Of a DNA stretch of 64,000 nucleotides, positions 36,321 through 47,200 are shown piece after piece (the first letter of the stretch is position 1; each line of letters opens with the position of its first letter). Source of the stretch: Corinectria fuckeliana (lineage: Eukaryota; Ascomycota; Sordariomycetes; Hypocreales; Nectriaceae); contig WPDH01000063.1 of assembly GCA_019137255.1 (NCBI GenBank), forward strand, positions 248,001 to 312,000, given 5' to 3'. Below the pieces are notes generated by a model, which was not told the origin of the DNA, made no database searches, and saw only the letters and a list, made by a program, of their open reading frames with translations. The position numbers and the translations under genes were made by a program.

Positions 36321-37938
36321 GATGATGGTGCATACATACACGTATCTGTTCGTTTCTGGGAGTAGCGTGTATGGCCAGATACTATTAGTTTCGACTATAC
36401 GCCTAATATCAGCCGATGCGAGCCTAGCCTTATCCGTTCTTGTTGGGGATAGGACCTGATATTACTAGATATTTAACTTTGAAGAGAAAGAACCATTTAT
36501 TCTTGTTTACCGTTGCTGGGAGTCTATCTCGCTCTCACACGTAAACGGACCGAACTCTCATTTCTTCTATCGCTCGATGATGGTACTCTATATATGGCCA
36601 ATCAGCACTGAACGACGATATTATACTCTTATCGAAATCCTTGGACTCGCAGGACATATCCTAGTACTCGTGGACCGTCTCCAACAGAGAGCACAAGCAG
36701 AAACCTATTATTTCTCGAGTCGCTAGTATACAAGATGTTGGTCCCCGCAGCTTAATCGAGGCAGCCTCAATTCTTCTGTAGGATAATTGCCATCTCGAGA
36801 GAAGCCCGTCAAGGTCCCTCCGCACCGATCACAGAATGCCATACGTACAATACACGCACACAGATCTGGATATGCAGGACGAAAATAGCAGCCCGATCCG
36901 CGTACTCAGTCTTGACCTGAGCTTTCCATCTCCGGCGCATCCGGACTTCCATTTGGACGGCAAGCTCCAGGGCGGCAAGTCCTACAACTTGAAGACTCCA
37001 GATAGGTAAGAATGGAGTGGAAGTAAAGGAGTAAGCTTCCCGAGGAATGTCCATATCCATCTAACGGAATTACAAGGACCCCCAAGCAATAAATGATACA
37101 AGTCTTGGAAAGGGGTTTAAGTGCATCTTCCTGCGTTCACCATCTTTCGACATTTAGTTTTATTGCCCAATCTCTACGACGAGACTAGCTGTAAGAAGGG
37201 CCATGTCAATTCCCAGTCCCCTGGGATGATTTTGGGGTATAGCCTTGCGGTGGTATCGTGTTTATGCATGTTGCAAAGGTATAAATGAGGACATGGGTAG
37301 CTTGTGGAGTAGGCCTAACGCGGTGAATCTCCTGCGTATATCTAGCCTACGTAGAAGCTAGACTCACGGGCGCGCGGCAGTATTTAGGTGACGGGTTGCT
37401 GGAGATAACTTTGATCCATTGGGGTGAATGATGAGTCTGAATTACTGCGAGGATGGACGCGCGTTTCTCCTTTGATAGGTCAGGCTGCCTCGGTTACAAA
37501 CAGTACGACCGAGAAGCGCGTCCTGAGACGACGTTCTCACATCGTTGTCTACCTGACTGGGTTCACAAGGCTTCGTCATAACGTTGAGATATCTACACCC
37601 TCAATGGAAAGGAAGATGACTACATGGATTTGCTACTCATTGTACTACGGCCAGCATCGGGATTGCTGGACTATAGAGCGCTAAATCGACAGCTCATTGC
37701 CTAATTCACTTCGCAGACAGCTCTTATGATCAACGACAGTCACGAACCACCAAGTTGACATTGAGAGCCCACCAATCGTTTAGGTAGCTCAAGGCTGGGT
37801 AGCATATTCAAGTGTAGGCAACTAGAACAAGTCCTATTACATTTTCCAGTCATAGCAAAATATAATGCGCACTACGCTGATGCTAAGTGCTAAGCTGGCC
37901 TAGATGCTGAATGTGCCAAGTCCGCCTTCGATTGCTAG
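36321..37938. other. intergenic, no gene seen
   Basis: About 1.6 kb between the BBE oxidase and the 3' end of the minus-strand methyltransferase-like gene. Only short random open frames. No transposon, tRNA or repeat is evident. Confidence 0.45.
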
Positions 37939-38544
37939 TCATTCGCATCTTCTTCCCAAGACAGCCAGCATTTCATATTCTCCCAACCCAACCTCAGTTC
38001 CCCTATACAATTTCTCCAGCGCAAATACGCCTCCGCTTCTCCCACCACTGCCTCGGAAGCAAGGCTCGAACTCGTCCCAGTCTGCCAAGGGACCCAGCCA
38101 AACAACAACGCCGATGGCCAGCTCCCTGTCAAGGACCGAGTCGATGTACCGAGCCACCAAGCGTGGCTGGCGAGGATACACAAACATCAGCGCCGACACA
38201 TCGGGATCCCGCAGCCTTGGCGATATCTCCCACGTGCCGCGGACCGTGTTGATGGCTTGCTCGGGCAGGTATCTGTTTGCGGGCGGCCCGACTGCGAGCT
38301 GATGCACCTCCACGCCTTCTATGAGGAGATGGCCGGATGCGTTTTGGTCTGAGAGTGATTGAAAGCGTGCAAGCAACAGCGCTTCGAGCAATCCGGTGCC
38401 GCTGCCAATGGACAGCACAGTCCGTGGGCGCTCAGAGTTGGAGAGAATGGCCGTTAGGGCTTCTAGCAGCTTGGAAGATAGGCTGAGGCAGCAGTCCGCA
38501 TGCCGAATTGGGGTTTCACTCAGATCGAGGTCGAGTGGATTCAT
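37939..38544 (-). CDS. SAM-dependent methyltransferase-like protein
   Basis: Intronless, 201 residues. Residues 43-57 read VLSIGSGTGLLEALL, a good motif I (glycine-rich SAM-binding loop) of Rossmann methyltransferases. Acidic and hydrophobic strands follow at the expected spacing: HLLIEGVEVHQL (motif II, with Glu candidates for the ribose), then DVSALMFVYPRQPRLVARYI and GVVVWLGPLADW in the place of motifs III-IV. It starts MNPLDLDLSETPIRHADCCLSLS. The protein is short for a full methyltransferase and lacks a distinct substrate domain, so either a small-molecule enzyme or an inactive relative is possible. Substrate is unknown. It stands alone with long flanks on both sides. Confidence 0.72.
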   Translation of the reverse strand: MNPLDLDLSETPIRHADCCLSLSSKLLEALTAILSNSERPRTVLSIGSGTGLLEALLLARFQSLSDQNASGHLLIEGVEVHQLAVGPPANRYLPEQAINTVRGTWEISPRLRDPDVSALMFVYPRQPRLVARYIDSVLDRELAIGVVVWLGPLADWDEFEPCFRGSGGRSGGVFALEKLYRGTEVGLGEYEMLAVLGRRCE

Positions 38545-40350
38545 GTTTATGCGAGGGATGCCGCGTCAAGGTGAGGATGAGTGAAAATTGCATACTACGT
38601 AAAAGCCTCGATGTCACTGGCTATATGAAATCGAGACTCCACTATCTGCTGCCCGCCGGTTAAATCAGCAAGACCTCTAACTCGTAGCATGACTGAGAAC
38701 CGCATTTAACTATCCACCGATAGTATCAACTCTCCGGGAGAGTTAGATCCGAATTCGTCCACGCTCAGCCATGGCTGGCTGCTCACTTGTGAGTTAGATG
38801 TTTACTCCTCTATGTTGGGGTTGCATCAAGTGCTCCCTTCATCTGCTTTACACTGTCTTATCAAATGACTTGTCCTGGGAGATGTAAGTGTGACTGGGCC
38901 CCAACATCGTGCGTAATCATCGAGGTATTACCGCCCCTCTTCAATTGATCATACTTTGGCATTAACGGTCTTTTGAAAGACGCGTCATCAACTAATGATG
39001 GCAACCCTGCTTTTCAGGAAATGTCGCAAAGTAGCCCCTGACGCGGAGAACCCTCATCCGGTTCTTGCCTTACTCTACAGTTGCGGACTCACCTAATGAC
39101 GACCGTGGAGAGCAGTTAAAGTGCAGCTTCTATGACGTTCTTAGGGCCGATCGTAATATAATACTTGGGGAGCCTCAAAATTGAACTGCACATGTCAGTG
39201 GTGATTCTAAGCCCCCCCCCCCAGTACGGCGAGAATGCATAATGTGAAAAGGGTGTGGTAATGAAACATAGGGTATCGTGACATTCATACGAGTCTGAGG
39301 GTCACAAGGATGAGAGGATGAAAGATATCGATCTATAATTCAATGGATGAAATAGATGGAGTATGCGTGATAGCATCCATCACCCCGACACATTCTATGG
39401 AGGTGTAAGCGTAGCTCGTGGGATGTACGGTAGTGTGTACTCTCCCGAGACAGGACACCTTGATAGACATCGTTCTCAGTCTCCGCATGGCTCGAATCCC
39501 AATGCCCCTCCCAACTTCTAATCAGTCCTGGCCGGGCCGCCGGGATGCATATGCTATACCGGCCCGCTGTTCATCCACATAAAGTGCTGATTCCTCGAAG
39601 GCATCCCAATCAACCTCCACTGTTGCTCTATATGTTCACCTCAATACCAGGGAGCTTTTTCTGCCTAACTATCTCGCTCATTACCAAAAGTTCACTCAAG
39701 TATAATTCCAGATGGGCAATCCACGTGCTGGTCCCTGTGACCTAAGGAAACTCTTTTTCGCGCCTGGACTCCCGTCCAGTATGGGCTTGGCACTAGGTAA
39801 GATGACAAGAACGGCAAAAGTAGTCTTCTACATGACGACACCAAGGTCGGGGAGGGAGACCCAAGAGCCGAATATTGAAGCGCAGCGTCTACTTACGCAA
39901 CTCTTCGGCCAACTCCTTGAGGTCACCCCTCCTCGAAACCCACGTAGTCCGCATGATAGCATCGCGAAGAAAGCCTTTCCGATGACCCTTTCTCAGACTC
40001 TGCTGCGCTTTGTCGAGTAGGTTTCCAAGGTATTTGGTCGTAGTTTCTTAGCAGCCTTTGATAATTGGAAGGCGGTTTCTTGTCCGCATCTTGCAGCCTC
40101 CTCGCTTCAACGTGATCGTGGACTTCCTTCACGACCCTCAGGTCCGAACTGAAACTAGCCGCGAGCCTCTCAGCTAAGGTGGGCTGACACAACCACCACC
40201 TTCATATTGAATACACGAATGTAACCCTATAACTAAGTAAGGAGATCGCCCTTCGGTCACCATTGCGCAGCCACAACCAATCCAGTCGTAAGGTTTCCAG
40301 TTTTCCTCTATAGCGGAATGATGAAGGCTAGGGTTATATTAGGCCAGTAC
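38545..40350. other. intergenic, no gene seen
   Basis: 1.8 kb upstream of the methyltransferase-like gene and downstream of the decayed oxidase. It contains a run of ten C residues near 39213-39222. Short open frames lack family features. Composition is mixed, not fully RIP-like. Confidence 0.45.
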
Positions 40351-41842
40351 TCAGCCAACATGTAGCTGCCGCTGCAACTCATCTCCCGTAACAAAATCAG
40401 CCGCAGCACCCAGCGGCTCCCCATACACATCATCCGGATCATCCCCAACACAATGATGGCATCAGAAATGATTCCCCGGGTCGTGCGCCTTCTTCACAGC
40501 CAGCAACTGCTCGTACGCCTTCTGGCCCCAGTACCTCGCCGTCCAGTTGTGCATCACATACGAGCTCTCGGAGAAACAGCTGTTCGGCCCAAGCCTATAC
40601 ACCGTGTCCCTCGACTGCTGCGTCGTCAAGGTCCGCGCATTCCACAGCATGAGCGCTGAGCGAAAGCCCGGCGAGATGGCCGTGTCGCCCGGCTGCAAGC
40701 TCCCCAGATTGCCCGTCAGCGACGTGTAGAGGAAGTGGAAGCCGCAGCGATGGCCCGCTGGATCCGGCGACGTCAGGTCAAGATTCTTCAGGGACGCCAC
40801 GCAGATATCCAGCACGTCCATCATGGTCGAGGCGAACTTTGTCTCCATGGCCTGCCGCGAGACAAAGACCGAGTTCTGAGAGCCGGTGGCCGCGTCGGAG
40901 GGCGGGTGCGGCGCCGGCAGCGGGTTCGTGACGGCGAGCAGAAACTCGTCGGCGGGCATGGAGAGGAGGTACTCATAGGCCGACTTGAAGTTGTGCTCCT
41001 GCACGGCCGTCGTCTGCAGCACGTCCTTGAGGCGGTCGCGGAACAGAATGTAGTCCAGCTCTGCCTGACCGCCGGCGTAGAAGTACGCAAAGTTGAACTG
41101 CCAAGTGACTGCGCAGAGGCCGCCCGTCGTGTACTCGGAGGTGTCGATGAAGAAGGCGGGCTGCGTGCTGACCTTGTGGTTGAGCATCAGCTGCCACGCG
41201 GCGAAGCGAGTCCACATGGCGCGCAGCCACTGGTAGCCAAACGGCCGCGAGTCCGGGCAAAAGGTACCGTTCTGGGGGGTGAAGACGCGGCTGAGGCCTC
41301 CGTCGGGCACGGCGTGGGCGCGGATCGTCATGGAGAGAACGACGCCCCAGACGCCGCCGCCGCCGCGGCGCATGGCCCAGAAGAGCTGCGGATTGCGGCG
41401 GCGACTGGCGATGGTCTTGTGGACGACGGGCTGGCCGTGGGCGTCGCGGCCGACCTGCAGGACCTCAATCTCCAGCACGTTATCGACGCCGAGGCCCATG
41501 GACGGCGCAAAGGGCCCGTGGCCGCCGCCGAGATGGAAGCCGACCATGCCGACGGTAGCTGCTCCACCGGAGGCCGAGCCGGGGCACTGCGGGGTCCAGC
41601 GCCCGCTCCAGCTTGCGGATGGCCGTCTTGGTGGGCCAGCAGCTGGAGTCTTGGGGCGTGCACCAGTCATGGCCGCCGTCTTTGCGTGCTGCGTGCGCAT
41701 TGCGAGGCGGCGAGGGCAGGGCGCCGGCGGATGCTGCTTGCACCGAGTCGGCCGGGTCGCACGAGCCGGCGCCGCAGAAGTCGTTCTCGGGGCTGCACGA
41801 GTAGCGACAGTGGGCGCTGCACGGGTTGCACCGGCCCATGGC
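40351..41842 (-). pseudogene. decayed BBE-type FAD-linked oxidase
   Basis: The C-terminal two thirds read in one frame (41700 to 40462): ATVGMVGFHLGGGHGPFAPS, GGGGVWGVVLSMTIRAHAVP, and the BBE end LLAVKKAHDPGNHF. Three defects are visible. An N-terminal block typical of the family (SSCWPTKTAIRKLERALDP) lies in another frame, so a frameshift occurs near 41580. The FAD-binding half that should lie between them, about 130 residues including the GHD/GRS flavin-His block, is absent, and there is no room for it. A TGA at 40462-40464 stands where Trp is expected, with family-like sequence (CHHCVGDDPDDVYGEP) continuing in frame to 40351. No start with signal peptide is found; a Cys-rich stretch (CNPCSAHCRYSC) lies upstream. 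It is almost certainly non-functional. A relation to the intact oxidase at 34186 is likely only at family level. Confidence 0.75.
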
Positions 41843-41871
41843 CCATTGCGTGTTTTCCGTGTTTTCCGTGT

Positions 41872-43449
41872 CTACTGTGGCCACTGCAGCGACGCCTGGC
41901 CGTCGGTAGTAAAGTCCCATCGCGCGAGGCCCTCTTGATAGTGGCTGGATACCTGGAGTGAGCGCCACGAGCCCAGCAGCGCGGGGGGTGCTCCGGCAAT
42001 GCCCGGCTGGGAGTGGCTCACAGGGCCGGGCTTGGAGTTGGACTCGAACTCGGACTCGAGCTCGATCTCGGTCTCGGTCTCCGGCTTAGACGCCTTGCTG
42101 CCGGCCGCCGAGATGGCATCCGGAGAAACGGCACAGGCCGCCGCCGCCGCCTTGCAGCGGAACATGAGAAAGTTGCCGCACCCGGGCGTGTCCATGGCGG
42201 CGTAGAAGCTCGCCGCCGCCGCCGCCCCGGTGTGGTTGCACGCCAGAAAGGCCGCCTCGAGCCCGCCAACATCCGGCAGCCGCTGCACCAGGCAGTCCTC
42301 CGGGTGGTGCTCGGCGCCGCATCGCAGTACCAGCTCCCCGGGGCCGCGCCGCTCGTAGGTGCACGTCTGGGGGTATGGGCTGTCGGTGGTAACGGTCAGG
42401 ACGTGGTCAGTAAAGGTCTGCGCGAACTCGAACTTGACGGACCCGAGCTGCTCGCCGCCAAACGAGCGCCAGGTGCCCTGCCAGGGGGAGGTGTTGTCGC
42501 TGCTCGCGAGGGCCGGCATACCAAACTCCAGCAGCGGGAAGCTCGCATTTCCACTGCTGTTACTGCTGCCATCACTCTTCTTCAGCGGCGCGTTGCTGCG
42601 GTCCAGCAGCACGGTGCTGTCCAGCTGCGCCGGCGCGCATGTGTCCCAGTGGTCGCCGCACGCAAAGCACTGGTCGATGCAGTCGCCCGACATGCGCGGC
42701 ACGCTCGCCAAGTCCGTGTCCGTCCAGCCCACCGTCGCCAGATACACCCACTGCACGCAGCGGGTGCTGATGAGCGGCTCCAGGCCCTGCAGCTGCTCGC
42801 GCAGCGCGGCGTTTGCGTTGAACTCGCCGGCCAGCACAAACGCCGTGCGGAAGTAGGCCTCCTGCGGCAGCCGGAACGCCGTACCGTCAGCGCCGGGGAC
42901 CACTGCGCAGGTGCCGTGCTTCATCCACTTGGACAGGATGAAGCGTTGCATCGTGTTGTTGTACTCTGCATCCGTCGGCTAGAAGTAGCTCAGCAGGCCG
43001 CCAAAGGTTGTGAGGATGGCCTCGTCGAACTCCTCGCCGTGCAGGCAGCCGTAGGGCTGGTTCTTCTCGCCGGAGCCGCCCGCCGACCCGGGCCACAGGC
43101 CGTGCAGCGTGACGCCGGGCGAGTTCGGGGCGAAGTCGTTGCGCTGCAGCGCCAGCGTGTAGGCGTCGATGGGCAGCAGCCCGGCTGGCCGGTGCAGCGC
43201 ATCGCACAGCGAGAACGGCGGCGGCTTCTGCTGCAGCCCGCCGTGCTTGTCCAGGACGGCGCAGCTGTGCGTCCACTTGAGGTTGCATGTATCGGCGTGG
43301 AAGTTGAGCGGGTTGGAGCGCCGCAGCGGGCTCGGGTTGGAGGAGCAGTCGTCCGACTTGCCGGAGCACGAGGCGGCCACTAGGCAGGCCAGGGCCGGCA
43401 CCAGTGTAAGAAGTTGGGCGTGCCAAGTCGTGTCTGCTTGACGACGCAC
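41872..43449 (-). pseudogene. RNase T2-like secreted protein gene with in-frame stop
   Basis: Signal-like LLTLVPALACLVAA, then CAS1 as VTLHGLWPGS and CAS2 as LSKWMKHGTCAVV, which identify the RNase T2 family. The frame runs to a TAG at 42979-42981 and continues unbroken in the same frame from 42978 to 41872. The stop sits in LLSYF-stop-PTDAEYNN, where the family has YWP, so TGG to TAG (CCA to CTA on the plus strand, a RIP-type CpA change) explains it. In CAS2 the usual His-Glu before W-x-K-H-G is Ser-Lys, so two of the catalytic residues were lost too. A C-terminal extension of about 250 residues carries two GxWRS motifs (GTWRSFGG, GSWRSLQV). No ATG precedes the signal-like region in frame, so the 5' end is unresolved or lost. 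Confidence 0.7.
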
Positions 43450-44097
43450 ACCGGTTTATAGCGTTTGTTTGTTGTACTGCTGCTGTTGTATTTCTTGTAT
43501 TTCAACTGTGTCTGGGATGGGAGCTTGAGGACGGACACATTGACTCTATATATATTGTATATACATCTAAGATCAATATACTCGCTTGGTGACTCGCCCA
43601 ATTGCAGCCTCCATCTTGCTCAGCCATCGTAATACTTCCAAACAGAGTCCATCCCCTCTGCCCGGAGCTGCAACATGAGAGCTGATGGGTCGCTAGCTGC
43701 CTTTGGCTGCTGCGGCTGTGTCTGAAACTATCGGAAGCGGCTGGCCTGAGCGAGCTAACACTATGGGTAGGAATGGCCAGTGCCCAGTGGCGAGCTGAGA
43801 TAGAGGCCGGACACCAAATCATTAGAGGCAGAAGCTCAGGTGGTCGAGCCATCAGAATCGAGGCCCTGATTATGGCACAAGCCTCAATCCACAGGGTCAG
43901 ACAAAAGGTCTAGATGCATTCCAGCTGATTACTTGGCGCATAGCTAAATATGTATGCAATCAGCGTAATGTAGCAGAACAAAAGCAGGTTGCAGTTAGCA
44001 TCCTATATAATATTAGTTAGGGTTCTATGTAATAAATTTAGGTATTTTCTTTTTAAATACTAAAAGACTTGGAAATTATAAAAGAATTACTTACTTA
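43450..44097. other. flank of the Copia insertion, no gene
   Basis: From 43450 to about 43,980 composition is normal. From about 43,990 to the insertion point at 44,098 it becomes AT-rich, with runs such as TATAATATTAG. No coding feature is supported. Confidence 0.45.
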
Positions 44098-44102
44098 TAA
44101 AG

Positions 44103-44216
44103 TGTTGAGGGGTGGTGGCCTGAGGCTACCACCTAGGGCACCTAAGGCCTATAATGCTGCCCTCTTAGAGCTAGCTAGTCAGATAGATTAATCCTACAGT
44201 ATTATTACTAACAACA
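44103..44216 (+). repeat. 5' LTR of the Copia element
   Basis: 114 bp from TGTTGAGGGGTGGTGG to GCTA/ACTA-ACAACA. Compared with the 3' copy it has nine differences, all transitions; seven are T here against C there or A against G. It contains the palindrome-like GGTGGCCTGAGGCTACCACC near its start. Confidence 0.9.
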
Positions 44217-44228
44217 GGTTATGAGCCC
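44217..44228 (+). other. Copia primer-binding site for half-molecule tRNA-iMet
   Basis: GGTTATGAGCCC follows the 5' LTR directly. Its complement GGGCTCATAACC is the anticodon stem-loop sequence (CAU anticodon) of fungal initiator tRNA-Met, not the tRNA 3' end. Drosophila copia is primed in this way by a cleaved tRNA-iMet. The 12-nt match is seen; use as primer is inference by analogy. Confidence 0.7.
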
Positions 44229-47200
44229 CTTACGCGTGAAACTATGCGTAATTTAGAGAAAAATATCTCCCTAAGATTCTCTATACTCTTATCTTTCTTT
44301 TAATATAACTTTAAGCGGAAGTAGATCACTTTAGGACTTAGATAGGCCGAATTAAAGTAATATACCTAGACAGGGATAAGTTGTCAGACCTTAAATCCTT
44401 ATATACCCGTAGAAGAGCTACTCTGTAAGTAATAATTAATCTATAATAACACTTAGTTACTAGCCAGGTCTAAGACTTTATATATAAGATAATTAATATC
44501 AAATCTATTAACCCTTAAAATTTCAGTCTATTCTAACTAACTTTATATCAAATTATATATAGTTCTAGCGATTAGAATTATATGACTCTATAAAGCGGAT
44601 ACTAAAGGTTATATGAGCCCTCTTATACATAAAAAACCCTAATTTAAAGTGAAATCTTAATAATATTTGCTAAGACTTTAATATAAGGATCTTAACTGTT
44701 AAGAGTATCTCTAGTTAGAAAAGAAATAAGTCTGTTTAATCTTAACAGGCTGTAAAGCTAGTTAGGCTTTACGTCTTATGCCCTAATAATAGAGAAGCTT
44801 AAGATAATAAAAGACTAGGATGAATAGAAGATTAAGCTGATACTAAACTTATAGATGCTTAGGCTAGAGAAGTTTATTAGGGCTAATAGTAAACTAGGGG
44901 AAAGTATAACAGATATAGAGATGTAGGCCTTTAGGATGAAGGATATATATATAAGGGGCTTCCTAATTAACTGTCTGTTATCTAAGGTCTTAAGAAAGCT
45001 ACCTTAAGCTAGATGGGATTATAATACTTATATAGCAGCTTAGATGTATAAGTTTATTAGAAAGATAGTCTGCCTAGCCCTAGAAGATGCTCTTTATGAC
45101 CTTTTATTAATATTCTTTAAGCTTAACAGAGAGGAATTTACCTTGCTTGCTGCCTTTAATAAGAAGCTTTACTTTATATAGAGACATATTAGAAATAAGA
45201 TTGTGGTCTTAGAAGAGGTTTTTGTTACTATGGCACTAAACGGGATTAAAAGGTTAAATAAGGTCTGGTATAACAACTAGATGTATAACCTTAAAAGAGG
45301 TAATAAGATCACAAAGTCAGAAGTTATTAATTTCCTGATAAGGTAAGCTAATACTAAAAAGAATAATAGTACTAACTTTATAACAGATTTATAAAGAAAC
45401 TAGCCTTCTTAGGCACCCTAGGGCAACTTAAAGATATCACAGGCTTTTATAGATACTAAGGATAAGAATAGTAACCTTCTGTGTATAGACTGCCCTCTCT
45501 TAAAGGCTAGAAGGTGTCATAGAGCAGATAAATGCTAGAAGAAATACCCAGAGCTTAAGAGGCAAGCTAGAGCCTAAGGCACGAATATGCTAGCCTAAGG
45601 AAATATATCTATTAAGACGGCAGGAGCTAACTTCGCTGGTATAATGCTATTTAGCTAGATAATAGCATCTTAGACTACCTATAAGAAAGTAACCCTCTTA
45701 GTGATAGAGGAAGCGTTCTGGAATAATATGATTATTAATTCTAGGTGCTTAAACTACTGCTTTAACAATAAGAAGTGGTTTACCTTCTTCGCTGAAGCTG
45801 AAAGCTATAGATAGATAACTATAAGTAACAGTGGAGATCTTTATATCTGTGGCTAAGGTAATATTAAGATTATCACAGCCTAAGGATCTCTGTCCTTAGA
45901 AGGGGTCTACTATTGCCCTAAGGGAGCAGCGAATATGCTTAGCCTGGGAGTCCTTAAGAGAAAAGGTATAATTATCAACAGGTATATAGATGTTATAGCT
46001 GTTAAAGTAATAAGGCAGAAGGTCTGTGATATGATCTAGCGCTATAATATTGCTATCTTAAAGTGTGAAAAGCCTTAAGGCTTTTATAACTTTGCAGCCC
46101 TGCTAAAGAATGTGTCTACTAAGGCTGTTAAATATGGTATTATATACTGCCGGCTGGCTTATACTAGCCCTAATAGAGTCTTTAGAGCCTGTTAGGATGT
46201 GGGTATCTGTATTAATACTGCTATATTAAAGAGATTCTACTATAAGACTTGTCACCTAGCTAAGGCTAATAAGATAGTTAGTAGGACCCCTCTGGTTAAG
46301 ACCTTAGTCTTCCTAGACTATATTTTCTAGGATATTATTAAGCTGACCTTATAGGGCCTTAAGAGTTACTACTATAGCTTCTACAGAATTAATACTGCTA
46401 TAAGCTTCTACTAGTATATTCTGCTTTAGATAAGAGACTAGGCTTTACCTAAGATTAAAGGGTAAAAGAAGGCTGTGGAAAATATAAGTACTGGGCATAA
46501 GATTAAGATGCTCTGCTTTAATAACATCTTAGAGTTTAAAAGTAAGAAGATTAAGAGCTAGGCCTTAAAGGAAGGTATTAGCATGAGATTTAGCACTCCT
46601 TATATACTAGAATAAAACAGCTGTATTAAGAGAGCTAGCAGAGCCCTAATTAAAAGAGCCTAAGCTATATATATTAACACTAAGCTGCTAGAGCTGCTAT
46701 AGCTGCTCTATATTAAAGTGAGCGTCTATATTAATAACTGACTCTCTACCTCTACTAATAAGAATAATAAAGCCCTAATCTAGAAGATGTTTTAGATTAT
46801 TAATATGCCTTATATACTCTACCTTAAGCATATCAGAACGTGAGGATATATTGCCTATATATATGTTCCTGACCAGAGAAGAGTTAGATCAGAAAAGATA
46901 ACTTTATAAGCTTAGAAGGGATTTCTAGTGGGTATAAAAGGCATAAAGGGACATATCTATAAGGTCTGGCTTCCTGATAAAAAGAGGGTTATAAGAGCCT
47001 AAGATGTTAGATTTAGAGAGATCTATAGAGATAAGAAAGGCCTAGAGGATATCCTAGAGCTTAAGGCTATGCTAATTAACCTAGAGATCTTAGAAGGCGG
47101 CTATATAATCTTTATTAAAGGCTATATTACTACAGGACCTAAAGAAGTCCACGAAAAGTAGTAGAAGACTATTACTAAGCTAGAGATATAATAGAAGTCA

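Noticed and set aside
34186..38544. Secondary-metabolite cluster (oxidase plus methyltransferase-like protein)
   Set aside because: No backbone enzyme, transporter or dedicated regulator lies nearby, and the genes are 1.6 kb apart with unrelated neighbours.
40462..43449. One fused RNase T2-BBE oxidase gene
   Set aside because: The two ORFs share a frame by chance; the family-like N-terminal block of the oxidase lies in another frame and a stop at 41872-41874 separates them.
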